A stretch of DNA of 19,456 nucleotides from SIG673 sp045638685 (GCA_045638685.1 JAZUBT010000036.1:1-19456); one strand, 5' to 3'; positions 1-7,407 are shown, counted from the stretch's first letter. A program made the numbers and translations. The notes: generated by a model from the letters alone, not told the origin.

Positions 1-3
1 ATG

Positions 4-151
4 GCATATCACCACGCTTCAGCGTGCATATCATCGCCGCAGGCGTATATCATCAACCGTATGTTGTATTTTCTTTCGCAATGATGATATACAAAACCTT
101 GTTTTGGTGATATACAATGCTGCGCATTGATGATATACACGGCTACGCCGT
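4..151. repeat. Array of short hairpins joined by a 10-base linker
   Basis: Five perfect mini-hairpins are joined by copies of one linker. Hairpins lie at 13-26 (CACGC/GCGTG), 35-45 (CGCC/GGCG), 93-105 (AAAAC/GTTTT), 116-128 (AATGC/GCATT) and 139-151 (ACGGC/GCCGT), each with a 3-4 base loop. The linker reads GATGATATAC at 83-92 and 129-138, GGTGATATAC at 106-115, and in reverse orientation GTATATCATC at 45-54, GCATATCATC at 26-35 and GCATATCACC at 4-13. The hairpin arms differ in sequence yet all remain self-complementary, while the linker is conserved, which suggests selection on structure. The orientation flips across 55-82. The array may continue left of the window. It lies directly upstream of the four-helix-bundle gene. 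Its function is unknown. Confidence 0.85.
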
Positions 152-159
152 AATTTTAA

Positions 160-176
160 CTGTTTTCAAACAGGAG
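160..176 (+). promoter_or_regulatory. Hairpin overlapping the ribosome binding site of the S23-family gene
   Basis: CTGTTT (160-165) and AAACAG (168-173) form a perfect six-base inverted repeat around a two-base centre. Its right arm runs into the AGGAG ribosome binding site at 172-176, seven bases before the ATG at 183. Folding in the mRNA would need a slightly opened loop but could hide the ribosome binding site. Whether it is regulatory is inference. Confidence 0.4.
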
Positions 177-182
177 ATTTAT

Positions 183-527
183 ATGTCAAGGAATTACTTA
201 ATAACTTATTCCGAGCAATTAGCTACCGATATAGAGCTAATGTGCCAAAAGATAAAGGCGTCTTCCAATACAGTTTTTCAAATACGTAAAAGTTCAAGCA
301 GCATATATGCCAATATTCGTGAGGCGAATTACGGACAGAGCAAGCTTGATATGATTTCAAAATTTGAAATTGCTCTCAAGGAATGTACCGAAACAGAAGG
401 TTGGCTTAAACTACTATTTAATACCAATATCATAAACGAAGAATCCTTCAAATATTATCGCAACCTTTGTGGCCGTATTAGACAAATGCTAATTTCAAGT
501 TGCAAAACACTAAAAGAGAAAATTTAA
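183..527 (+). CDS. Four-helix bundle protein (S23 / 23S rRNA IVP family)
   Basis: A 114-residue protein, almost wholly helical, of the size and pattern of the four-helix bundle family first known from open reading frames inside intervening sequences of 23S rRNA. Typical features are a central helix with SSSIYANIREAN and a following stretch with KFEIALKECTETEGWLKLL. An upstream in-frame ATG at 117 lies inside the hairpin array and has no ribosome binding site. The ATG at 183 is preceded by AGGAG at proper spacing and is preferred. The family forms pentamers and has a basic surface; its cellular role is not established, and relatives include the accessory protein Avd of diversity-generating retroelements. 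No rRNA sequence or reverse transcriptase is visible here. The gene ends in a terminator, and its only neighbour is the upstream hairpin array, which suggests that the two form one unit. Confidence 0.85.
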   Translation: MSRNYLITYSEQLATDIELMCQKIKASSNTVFQIRKSSSSIYANIREANYGQSKLDMISKFEIALKECTETEGWLKLLFNTNIINEESFKYYRNLCGRIRQMLISSCKTLKEKI

Positions 528-536
528 AACTTAAGG

Positions 537-580
537 AGCCTGTCTTCAGAAAATTTCAGTTGACAGGCTTTTTATTTTTA
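537..580 (+). terminator. Intrinsic terminator after the S23-family gene
   Basis: AGCCTGTC (537-544) pairs with GACAGGCT (562-569), followed by a T-rich tract (570-579). It lies ten bases past the stop codon. Confidence 0.85.
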
Positions 581-652
581 CCCAAACCGTGTTTAATTAA
601 ATTTTGTAAACATCTATTAGAGTTTGTAAAATGAAATTAAATTTAAAACACC

Positions 653-681
653 TTGACATTACATAATAAAAATGATATAAT
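653..681 (+). promoter_or_regulatory. Sigma-A promoter of the capEFG operon
   Basis: TTGACA (653-658), a 17-base spacer and TATAAT (676-681): both boxes match consensus exactly. The predicted 5' untranslated region is about 100 bases long. Confidence 0.9.
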
Positions 682-788
682 TTTATATAAAGGTTTATCA
701 TATACAGTGTTATTTTTATCAATAAGCAGTGATAACCCGTATTAAGAAATATTAATGAAACCGTAAATACAGCTCGGAGGAATTATAA

Positions 789-1829
789 ATGTCTCTATTC
801 ACAAACAAAACCTTGCTTATCACGGGCGGAACCGGAAGCTTCGGTAACGCAGTCCTTAACCGTTTTTTAAAAACTGACATCGGGGAAATCCGTATTTTTT
901 CCCGCGATGAAAAAAAACAGGACGATATGCGCCACGAGTTTCAAGCAAAAATGCCCGAGCTTGCTGAAAAAATAAGCTTCTACATAGGAGACGTCCGCGA
1001 TCTCGCCTCTGTGAAAAATGCTATGCACGGAGTTGATTACATTTTCCACGCCGCAGCATTAAAGCAGGTTCCTTCCTGCGAGTTCTTTCCTATCGAGGCG
1101 GTTAAAACCAACGTTCTCGGTACCGAAAACGTGCTTACCGCCGCTATTGAGGCCGGCGTAAAGAACGTCGTTTGTCTTTCAACCGACAAGGCGGCGTATC
1201 CCGTAAACGCTATGGGAACGTCCAAGGCTATGATGGAAAAGGTTATCGTCGCAAAGGCGCGTACAACAAAAACAACAAAAATCTGCTGCACGCGTTACGG
1301 AAACGTTATGTGCTCACGCGGATCGGTTATTCCGCTTTGGATAGATCAAATACGCAGCGGAGCCCCGATTACCTTGACAGAGCCTACGATGACTCGCTTT
1401 ATTATGTCTCTTGACGAAGCGGTTGACCTCGTTCTCTTTGCCTTTGAACACGGAGAAGCGGGTGATATCCTCGTTCAAAAGGCTCCCGCCTGCACCATAC
1501 AAACTCAGGCCGAGGCGGGATGCGAGCTGTTCGGCGGAAGGAAGGACGACATTAAAATTATCGGTATCCGCCACGGCGAAAAGATGTACGAGACGCTTCT
1601 CACCAACGAGGAGTGCGCCAACGCCGTCGATATGGGTAACTTCTACCGTGTACCCTGCGACAAGCGAGGTCTTAACTACGACAAGTATTTTACCAAGGGC
1701 GATACAAAGCGTAACACGCTTACCGAATTTAATTCTAACAACACAACGCTCTTAACCGTTAAGCAGACGAAGGAAAAGATAGCCGCTCTTAAATACATTC
1801 AGGACGAGCTTGCAAAGGAAAATAGATAA
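789..1829 (+). CDS. capE: UDP-GlcNAc 4,6-dehydratase/5-epimerase CapE
   Basis: First enzyme of the UDP-N-acetyl-L-fucosamine pathway: it converts UDP-GlcNAc to the 4-keto-6-deoxy-L-arabino-hexulose intermediate. It is a 346-residue extended SDR protein, the usual length for CapE (FnlA, WbjB). The NAD(P)-binding GGTGSFG lies at residues 13-19, DVRD at 68-71, HAAALKQVP at 87-95 and TDK at 132-134. At the position of the classical SDR tyrosine there is methionine (M142, in NAMGTSK), followed four residues later by K146. A Met at this site is, as I recall, typical of the CapE branch and separates it from PseB/FlaA1, which keep Tyr. There is no transmembrane region, so it is cytoplasmic. The start has a good GGAGG at 777-781. 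It is followed one base later by capF, so the two are translationally linked. Confidence 0.93.
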   Translation: MSLFTNKTLLITGGTGSFGNAVLNRFLKTDIGEIRIFSRDEKKQDDMRHEFQAKMPELAEKISFYIGDVRDLASVKNAMHGVDYIFHAAALKQVPSCEFFPIEAVKTNVLGTENVLTAAIEAGVKNVVCLSTDKAAYPVNAMGTSKAMMEKVIVAKARTTKTTKICCTRYGNVMCSRGSVIPLWIDQIRSGAPITLTEPTMTRFIMSLDEAVDLVLFAFEHGEAGDILVQKAPACTIQTQAEAGCELFGGRKDDIKIIGIRHGEKMYETLLTNEECANAVDMGNFYRVPCDKRGLNYDKYFTKGDTKRNTLTEFNSNNTTLLTVKQTKEKIAALKYIQDELAKENR

Positions 1830-1830
1830 T

Positions 1831-3030
1831 ATGAATATTCTTGTAACCGGAGCTAAAGGATTTGTCGGGAAAAATTTAGTACAGTCTCTTAAATGTATAA
1901 AGGACGGTAAGGACAGAACCCGCCCCGCCCTCTCTATCGGGGAAATTTACGAATATGACCTTGACACAGCTCCGTCTCTCCTTGACGAGTACTGTAAAAC
2001 GGCGGATTTCATATTTAATCTTGCCGGTGTAAACCGTCCGAAAAGTCCCGATGAGTTTATGCAGGGTAACTACGGATTTGCAAAAGCTCTGCTCGACACT
2101 CTTAAAAAGCATAAAAACACCTGCCCCATAATGATTTCCTCGTCAATTCAAGCAACCTGTATCGGACGCTACGACAGTGATTACGGAAGAAGCAAAAAGG
2201 CGGGTGAGGAGCTTGTATTTGCTTACGGAGAGGAAACCGGAGCAAGAGTTCTCGTTTACCGCTTCCCTAACCTTTTCGGAAAATGGTGCAGACCTAACTA
2301 CAATAGCGCAGTCGCTACCTTCTGCAACAATATAGCAAACGACCTTCCTATAACCGTCAGCGACAGAGCGACTTCTCTTGAGCTTCTCTACATAGACGAT
2401 CTCGTTACCGAAATGTTAGATGCCCTTGAGGGCAAGGAGCATAGATGCGCCTTCGAAGGAATAGAAACCGTTTTAACGGATAGCGGAAAATACTGCGCCG
2501 CGCCTGTTACACATAGGGTAACCCTCGGAGAGATAGTTGATCTGCTTGAGAGCTTTAAGGCGCAAAGTGAGACTCTTATTATTCCCGAAATACCTTCGGG
2601 CAGCTTTGCAAAGAAGCTGTACAGCACCTACCTTTCCTATCTTCCAAGGGAAAAGGTTTCTTTCCCTTTAAAGATGAACAAGGACGAAAGAGGTAGCTTT
2701 ACCGAGCTTTTAAAAACAGATAAATGCGGTCAGTTTTCGGTAAACGTCTCAAAGCCGGGAATTACCAAAGGACAGCATTGGCATCACACCAAGTGGGAGT
2801 TTTTTATCGTCGTCAGCGGAAAGGGACTTATTCAACAGCGTAAAATAGGGAGCGACGAGGTTCTGAGCTACGAGGTTAGCGGAGACAAAATCGAGGCCGT
2901 CCACATGCTCCCCGGTTACACACACAACATAATAAATCTTAGCGATACGGAAAATCTCGTAACGGTAATGTGGGCAAACGAGCAGTTTTCCCCCGAACGA
3001 CCGGATACGTTTTTCGAGAAGGTGGAATGA
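1831..3030 (+). CDS. capF: Bifunctional CapF: SDR reductase plus cupin domain
   Basis: Second enzyme of UDP-L-FucNAc synthesis (CapF, FnlB, WbjC). The cupin domain handles C3 epimerization of the keto sugar and the SDR domain reduces it to UDP-6-deoxy-L-talose-type N-acetyl sugar. In the 399 residues, the Rossmann motif GAKGFVG is at 7-13, the catalytic pair Y118/K122 is in DYGRSKK, and a linker leads to a cupin at about 280-399. Metal-binding candidates H316, H318 and E323 lie in QHWHHTKWEFF. The ATG at 1831 begins one base after the capE stop. An earlier in-frame ATG at 1810 lies inside capE and is not preferred. It is somewhat longer than the Staphylococcus aureus protein (about 369 residues). 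The stop overlaps the start of capG as TGATG. Confidence 0.93.
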   Translation: MNILVTGAKGFVGKNLVQSLKCIKDGKDRTRPALSIGEIYEYDLDTAPSLLDEYCKTADFIFNLAGVNRPKSPDEFMQGNYGFAKALLDTLKKHKNTCPIMISSSIQATCIGRYDSDYGRSKKAGEELVFAYGEETGARVLVYRFPNLFGKWCRPNYNSAVATFCNNIANDLPITVSDRATSLELLYIDDLVTEMLDALEGKEHRCAFEGIETVLTDSGKYCAAPVTHRVTLGEIVDLLESFKAQSETLIIPEIPSGSFAKKLYSTYLSYLPREKVSFPLKMNKDERGSFTELLKTDKCGQFSVNVSKPGITKGQHWHHTKWEFFIVVSGKGLIQQRKIGSDEVLSYEVSGDKIEAVHMLPGYTHNIINLSDTENLVTVMWANEQFSPERPDTFFEKVE

Positions 3031-4220
3031 TGGAAAATAATATAAAGCTTGATTACAGCGACGTGAAATTTAAGGATAGCGGTAAGCTTAAGCTGCTTAT
3101 CATAGTCGGAACACGCCCCGAAATTATACGTCTTGCGGCGGTTATCAACAAATGCCGTAGGTATTTTGACTGTATCTTAGCGCACACGGGACAGAACTAC
3201 GACTATAACCTTAACGGTATATTTTTTAAGGATTTGAAGCTGTCCGCTCCCGATGTTTATATGGATGCGGTCGGAGACGACCTCGGAGCAACCGTCGGTA
3301 ATATTATCAACTGCTCGTATAAGCTGATGAGCGCTACAAAACCGGACGCACTCCTTATTCTCGGAGACACCAACTCCTGTCTTTCCGCTATCGCGGCGAA
3401 AAGACTTCATATTCCGATTTTCCATATGGAGGCAGGTAACCGCTGTAAGGACGAATGCCTACCGGAGGAGACCAACCGCCGTATAGTCGATATAATCTCA
3501 GACGTCAACCTTGCTTACAGCGAGCACGCGCGCAGCTATCTCCACGAATGCGGTTTTCCTAAGGAACGCACATACGTAACGGGCTCTCCTATGGCGGAGG
3601 TACTCCGCGAAAACCTTGCCGAAATAGAAGAAAGCGACGTTCTCACCCGTCTCGGACTTTCACCTAAGAAATATATTTTACTTTCGGCGCACAGAGAGGA
3701 AAACATTGACACCGAAAAGAATTTCTTAAGTCTTTTCACGGCAATTAATAGGCTTGCCAAAAAATACGGTATGCCCATACTCTATTCCTGCCATCCGAGA
3801 AGCCGCAGTCGTCTCGAAAAGAGCGGATTTAAGCTTGACTCAAGAGTAATATGCCACGAGCCACTCGGCTTCCACGACTACAACAAATTACAGTTGAACG
3901 CCTACGCCGTCGTTTCGGACAGCGGAACGCTTCCCGAGGAAAACTCCTTCTTTACAAGCATAGGGCACCCCATCCCCGCAGTCTGCATACGCACATCAAC
4001 CGAGCGTCCCGAGGCGCTTGACAAGGCGTGCTTCGTGCTTGCGGGAATTGATGAAAACAGTCTTATTCAGGCTGTTACCACTGCGGTTGATATGTGTGAA
4101 AACGGTGATAACGGCATACCCGTACCCTGCTACGCAGAGGAAAACGTTTCAACAAAGGTTGTTAAAATAATTCAGTCCTATACCGGTATCGTTAACAAGA
4201 CGGTTTGGAGAAAGTATTAA
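3030..4220 (+). CDS. capG: UDP-sugar 2-epimerase CapG (UDP-L-FucNAc-forming)
   Basis: Third enzyme of the pathway (CapG, FnlC, WbjD): it epimerizes C2 to give UDP-N-acetyl-L-fucosamine. The 396 residues show the non-hydrolysing UDP-GlcNAc 2-epimerase fold: VGTRPEIIRLA at 26-36, LGDTNSCLSA, FHMEAGNR, PEETNRR, GSPM, SAHREEN and the late SDSGTLPEE. A leader of about 20 residues precedes the first strand. Two adjacent ATGs (3027 and 3030) are possible. The one at 3030 has AGG at 3020-3022 at correct spacing and overlaps the capF stop by one base, a common coupling arrangement. The gene closes the operon, since a terminator follows within 50 bases. No glycosyltransferase or flippase gene is adjacent. 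Confidence 0.93.
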   Translation: MENNIKLDYSDVKFKDSGKLKLLIIVGTRPEIIRLAAVINKCRRYFDCILAHTGQNYDYNLNGIFFKDLKLSAPDVYMDAVGDDLGATVGNIINCSYKLMSATKPDALLILGDTNSCLSAIAAKRLHIPIFHMEAGNRCKDECLPEETNRRIVDIISDVNLAYSEHARSYLHECGFPKERTYVTGSPMAEVLRENLAEIEESDVLTRLGLSPKKYILLSAHREENIDTEKNFLSLFTAINRLAKKYGMPILYSCHPRSRSRLEKSGFKLDSRVICHEPLGFHDYNKLQLNAYAVVSDSGTLPEENSFFTSIGHPIPAVCIRTSTERPEALDKACFVLAGIDENSLIQAVTTAVDMCENGDNGIPVPCYAEENVSTKVVKIIQSYTGIVNKTVWRKY

Positions 4221-4267
4221 CCGGAAACGCGCTCCGATAGAAAAAGTATCAAAACGGTTTTAACATA

Positions 4268-4312
4268 AAACGGACTTAATCGTTAAAAAATGATTAAGTC
4301 CGTTTTTTCGTT
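4268..4312. terminator. Bidirectional terminator between capG and the phage remnant
   Basis: ACGGACTTAATC pairs with GATTAAGTCCG around a ten-base loop (stem 4270-4302), with TTTTTT on the plus-strand side and AAAA on the other. It can stop both the capEFG transcript and the minus-strand transcript ending at 4356. Confidence 0.88.
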
Positions 4313-4355
4313 TAGCTTTTATAAATATTCTTTAACAAACGATTTTGCAGCTCTT

Positions 4356-4649
4356 TTATTTTCTCTGTCTTTTTGCGTACTCCTCTATCTTGTCAAACGC
4401 AGTCTGTACGGCAAGCTCTATCTGTTCTCTGCTGAAAAAAGGCTTTAAAACCGCCGGAACCGTCGCGTATAACTGCTCGGTTGCAGCTTTAAGCTTTTCT
4501 TTTCCAACCGTCCCCTCCGCCTCGGCATTATTTACCGCGTCCTCGGTTTTTTTGTAAACCTCTGATTTTATGTAGAAATAATATCCGACAAAGCTTAATA
4601 GAAGCGACACAGCTCCGAATATAATACTAAAAATCTCGCTTTTTAACAT
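4356..4649 (-). CDS. Holin-like phage protein (LL-H type holin suspected)
   Basis: A 97-residue protein with one N-terminal membrane helix at about residues 6-27 (IFSIIFGAVSLLLSFVGYYF), followed by a charged helical part ending in KIEEYAKRQRK. This plan, together with the position last in a phage late cluster, fits the holin families of Firmicutes phages such as the phage LL-H type, which permeabilize the membrane for release. Its ribosome binding site is AAAGGAG just before the ATG. A small hairpin (4663-4677, GCTGC/GCAGC) lies between the preceding stop and this ribosome binding site. The expected lysin gene does not follow: the shared terminator comes next. The assignment is by architecture, not by a diagnostic motif. 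Confidence 0.6.
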   Translation of the reverse strand: MLKSEIFSIIFGAVSLLLSFVGYYFYIKSEVYKKTEDAVNNAEAEGTVGKEKLKAATEQLYATVPAVLKPFFSREQIELAVQTAFDKIEEYAKRQRK

Positions 4650-4681
4650 GTTTCTCCTTTCCGCTGCATAGGGCAGCTTTT

Positions 4682-4888
4682 TTATTTTTCCGAACTCAGC
4701 TCCGTAATCCCGTCGGTTTGCTCGGCTTCAACGTACGAGTACGGCATAAGTCCTCTCTTTATCCGCTCGTCATTTGTTAAGTCAACGGCAACGGCATATT
4801 CAAGTCCCGTTTGCTCGTTTTTAATAAGCACTCCCCTGTCGCTCTTTCGCTCGACAAGTCCGTTTTCAAGTATTGTTTCTGTTATCAT
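4682..4888 (-). CDS. Small phage-type hypothetical protein
   Basis: A 68-residue acidic protein with no membrane helix, cysteine motif or recognised domain. It begins MITETILENGLVERKSDRG and contains GLEYAVAVDLTNDERIKRG. A strong GGAGGTG precedes the ATG at 4888. Its place between the tail-fibre-like gene and the holin is the usual place for small XkdX-like or tail-associated proteins in Firmicutes phages. No function can be assigned. Confidence 0.7.
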   Translation of the reverse strand: MITETILENGLVERKSDRGVLIKNEQTGLEYAVAVDLTNDERIKRGLMPYSYVEAEQTDGITELSSEK

Positions 4889-4902
4889 TTTACACCTCCG
4901 AA

Positions 4903-5706
4903 TTACAAAAGCACATAGCTTCCGCCGTTAACCGCACAGTTAATTATCTTGTCGTTAGGGCGTTGTGTTATATAGTCGTATTCCGGAGATATATATAGCA
5001 AAACGTTGTACATGGTGGCTTCAAAATCATCGTTTCTGTGATCTCTGATTACACCGTAATCCTCGCCGAATATATAAAAATTGCCGTCGTTATACTCCGA
5101 GTTTATCCACTGCTCCCAAGTGGTTCCCTCGTCTTCTCCGTAATCCACCCCGTACTGCTTACCGTTTATGTTAACGGTGGATACGGGTATAATGTAGCTG
5201 CTCCAGTTCACCCAATTCGTAGCGGCTATCCACTCGTCATACAAATAGTCTGGCACGCGGATTTTTGCATTTGTATTGATGCCGGAAAAAGCGTTCTCTT
5301 GGAGTGTCGGTATTTTGGTATGCCTTAAAAAATCGTACTTAAGACAGCTGCTGCAATCACGAAACGCAAGAGAGCCCAAGGTCGTTAAGCATCCAAGCAC
5401 TGTAACGCTTGTAAGCGTCTTGCATTCACGGAATGCGCCACTTCCTATGTAGGTTACGCTTTCCGGTATAGTTACGCTTGTAAGCTTTGTACAGTAACCG
5501 AAAGCGTAGTTACCGATTTTACCCGTTCCGTGCGGAAATTCAATTTCCGTAATACTGCGCTCCATTAAACCACTCAAACCGTTGCCGATAGCCGCTATTC
5601 CCTCCGCAAAGCCGTTCGTCGGTATTTTTCCTATCACGCCCCTGCCTTTACGCATACTATCCGCTATTTCGGTAAGCGTCTGTCCGTCTATCACATACTT
5701 TCCCAT
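4903..5706 (-). CDS. Leucine-rich-repeat phage tail protein
   Basis: A 267-residue protein. The first 40 residues (YVIDGQTLTEIADSMR, then GFAEGIAAIGNGL) resemble an N-terminal module often seen in tail proteins of gut Firmicutes phages. Residues 50-155 hold three to four BspA/TpLRR-type leucine-rich repeats, for example ITEIEFP, IGNYAFGYCTKLTSVTIP and IGSGAFRECKTLTSVTV. The C-terminal 100 residues, rich in Tyr, Asp and Asn, match nothing I recognise. It is probably a virion-surface or receptor-binding protein; an adhesin role is the alternative. There is no signal peptide, which favours a virion part. A longer frame begins at 5784, but the ATG at 5706 has GGAGGTG in front and overlaps the previous stop as TGATG, so it is preferred. 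Confidence 0.75.
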   Translation of the reverse strand: MGKYVIDGQTLTEIADSMRKGRGVIGKIPTNGFAEGIAAIGNGLSGLMERSITEIEFPHGTGKIGNYAFGYCTKLTSVTIPESVTYIGSGAFRECKTLTSVTVLGCLTTLGSLAFRDCSSCLKYDFLRHTKIPTLQENAFSGINTNAKIRVPDYLYDEWIAATNWVNWSSYIIPVSTVNINGKQYGVDYGEDEGTTWEQWINSEYNDGNFYIFGEDYGVIRDHRNDDFEATMYNVLLYISPEYDYITQRPNDKIINCAVNGGSYVLL

Positions 5707-6428
5707 CAGAAAACACCTCCCTCTGCGCTCGGCAGAGCGTCGAGCACCTCGCTGATTATTTCCGCCCTGTCTCCTTCCGTCCAATAATCCCTTCCTCTTA
5801 CGGGGATTAAAGAAACGGGGGCGGGGTTTTCAAGTCCCTTATCGTTACTCCACGAGATAACTCCGTACTCTGACACTGACGGAATAAACGTAGTTCTTTT
5901 ACTTTCCGCTACCTCTCTTTCGGTTTCCGCCGCTTTTCTTTCCTCCTCCGCCTCGGCGCGCGACTTTTCAGCCGATACTCTGACGCCTTCCTCGGACTTT
6001 ATTTCCTGAAGCTCTGACATCAGCAAAGAAAGAACGCCGTGCTCCTCGCTGTCTTCAAGACCCTCTCCGTCGTAGAGGCTTTCCTCTACGTTAATATAAA
6101 ACGGCATTGTGGTCAATTTTTCCACGCCGTCAAAAACCGAAACGTCGCATTTAACCGCGCCGCTAACCTTAAGCATCCACGTAGTGATGGGTACCGTTAC
6201 CGTGCCGTCAGAATTAACCTCACCGACAAACCCCGAAGCCTCGCCGTCGGGACGGCAGGCGTTAATCATAACCGTTGAAAGCGGATTAATTTCGACAGGG
6301 TGTCTGTCCGCGGTTATGGTTATCTTTATAAATCTTGAATCGACGTCGTTTTGCTTTGCTGACACCGTGCCGTCATTATTATTATCAAGCATAACGTCAA
6401 GCATTAATTCTTTTACTATTTTTATCAT
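5706..6428 (-). CDS. Phage baseplate upper protein (BppU-like) with coiled coil
   Basis: A 240-residue protein. Residues 1-118 are beta-rich and resemble the N-terminal domain of baseplate upper proteins (IKITITADRHPVEIN, then DGTVTVPITTWMLKVSGAVKCDVSVFDG). Residues 138-178 are a highly charged coiled coil (EIKSEEGVRVSAEKSRAEAE and on). The C-terminus carries RGRDYWTEGDRAEIISEVLDAL, a short element seen at the ends of many Clostridia phage tail proteins. It would attach receptor-binding parts to the tail tip. The chosen ATG (6428) has GAAAGGA at proper spacing; the frame is open back to 6542, but that extension has atypical, basic content. It is translationally coupled to the LRR tail protein by the TGATG overlap. 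No promoter could be seen upstream. Confidence 0.72.
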   Translation of the reverse strand: MIKIVKELMLDVMLDNNNDGTVSAKQNDVDSRFIKITITADRHPVEINPLSTVMINACRPDGEASGFVGEVNSDGTVTVPITTWMLKVSGAVKCDVSVFDGVEKLTTMPFYINVEESLYDGEGLEDSEEHGVLSLLMSELQEIKSEEGVRVSAEKSRAEAEEERKAAETEREVAESKRTTFIPSVSEYGVISWSNDKGLENPAPVSLIPVRGRDYWTEGDRAEIISEVLDALPSAEGGVF

Positions 6429-6793
6429 TATGTTTTTTCCTTTCTTCATAAAAAGCTTTTCTCTGTGTCTTTTACTTATAAAATACGTTTTATACCTTCC
6501 GTCCTTTATCGACCGACAGATACGCAGTTTTATCCTTTGCAAGACAACAAAAAAATGCTATGCACAAGGAAAGCCGTAACTTAATCGGCAGCGTGTCATA
6601 GCACTTCGAATTTATTTTATTTTTACCGTAACGGTTCCGTTTTTTACGATATTCATTCTTTTTTGCGACTGACTAAGCCCTTTAGTTTTATAATAAAATT
6701 TAACTTATTTTAAAATAAAAACAGGCAACTAAATCAGCCTCACCGTTCCAAGCCGTTATGTTTTTAAAGGGTACCGTTACAATTTTTTCGTTT
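6429..6793. other. Gene-free gap inside the phage remnant
   Basis: This AT-rich stretch of 365 bases joins early-type genes (HTH, zinc ribbon) directly to late tail genes. No convincing gene, promoter or terminator is seen. The core ACCGT(A/T)AC occurs at 6627-6634 and 6772-6779. The frame of the baseplate gene stays open to 6542 without a start signal. The stretch is the likely scar of the deletion that removed the structural genes. Confidence 0.5.
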
Positions 6794-6982
6794 TTAAGTT
6801 TTTATTAACGTTTCCCGAATAGTCTCAGCACTTACCGTGTAATATACGGTTCTTTTGCATCGGGAACACAAAATTCTGTTTGTAGAGCGCTCACGCTCTC
6901 CGCTAAAATCATAGTCAAGGGTACTTTCGGTAAAAAGCTTACCGCAAAACGGACACCTTATTTTTTTATATTCAGCTTTCAT
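6794..6982 (-). CDS. Small zinc-ribbon protein
   Basis: A 62-residue protein with two CxxC pairs: CPFC at residues 10-13 and CSRC at 39-42. They are separated by a 25-residue charged linker with a short beta part after each pair, the plan of a rubredoxin-like zinc ribbon. Similar small proteins (Com-like or tail-assembly-associated) occur in phages; which one this is cannot be told. Its ATG overlaps the stop of the upstream HTH gene by four bases (ATGA, 6979-6982), so it is co-translated with it. Confidence 0.72.
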   Translation of the reverse strand: MKAEYKKIRCPFCGKLFTESTLDYDFSGERERSTNRILCSRCKRTVYYTVSAETIRETLIKT

Positions 6983-7407
6983 AATCTATCCTTCAGTCCC
7001 CCCATTTTCAAAGCTGTCTCGTACTCTTTTTTTGCCTTCCCGCTTATGCTCTTAATCATATAGTTAAGCTTTTTCAGAGCAAGCTCGTTAATATCCCTTT
7101 CGTTTCTGCCGAGCCGCTTTGCCTCGGGAGCCACGCACAGCGTTTTTACAAGATTAAAGCTTATCGCTTTGTAATTGTCCAGCTCGTCAAGCGGCAAAGG
7201 ATTTTTTTCGTCATCATTTTCATATATAAGCGCTTCTACCGGATACCCCGTTACCTCGGATATTCTTTTAAGCACCGAAAGAGACGGCTCCTTATAGCCG
7301 TTCTCAACGCAAACGTATCCCGAATGCGCGATACCGAGCTTACTTGCCATTTTTTCCTGCGTCAGATTTTTCATTTCTCTGTACTTTTTAAGCTTTTCGC
7401 AGTTCAT
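6979..7407 (-). CDS. Xre-family HTH regulator
   Basis: A 142-residue protein. Residues 3-60 form a Cro/CI-type helix-turn-helix domain (LKKYREMKNLTQEKMASKLG, then GYVCVENGYKEPSLSVLKRI). The rest is helical (ELALKKLNYMIKSISGKAKKEYETALK) and of unknown role, perhaps for dimerization. It is transcribed away from the S24 repressor, so it may be the Cro-like or early activator partner in a lysis/lysogeny type switch. The start has GAGGG at 7415-7419. A better match, AAGGAGGGG, lies about 45 bases upstream but has no start codon at usable spacing. The palindromic operator at 7484-7502 lies just upstream of its probable promoter. Confidence 0.85.
   Translation of the reverse strand: MNCEKLKKYREMKNLTQEKMASKLGIAHSGYVCVENGYKEPSLSVLKRISEVTGYPVEALIYENDDEKNPLPLDELDNYKAISFNLVKTLCVAPEAKRLGRNERDINELALKKLNYMIKSISGKAKKEYETALKMGGLKDRL

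Noticed and set aside
4..151. CRISPR array
   Set aside because: The repeated unit is only 10 bases, the intervening pieces are 11-14 base hairpins rather than unrelated spacers, orientation flips within the array, and no cas gene is near.
6109..6579. Plus-strand frame of 156 codons opposite the baseplate gene
   Set aside because: It is low-complexity, has no ribosome binding site, and lies antisense to a gene with coherent phage features.
6612..6656. A 14-codon minus-strand frame in the phage gap
   Set aside because: It lacks a clear ribosome binding site and is too short to support; it could be a tail-gene scrap.
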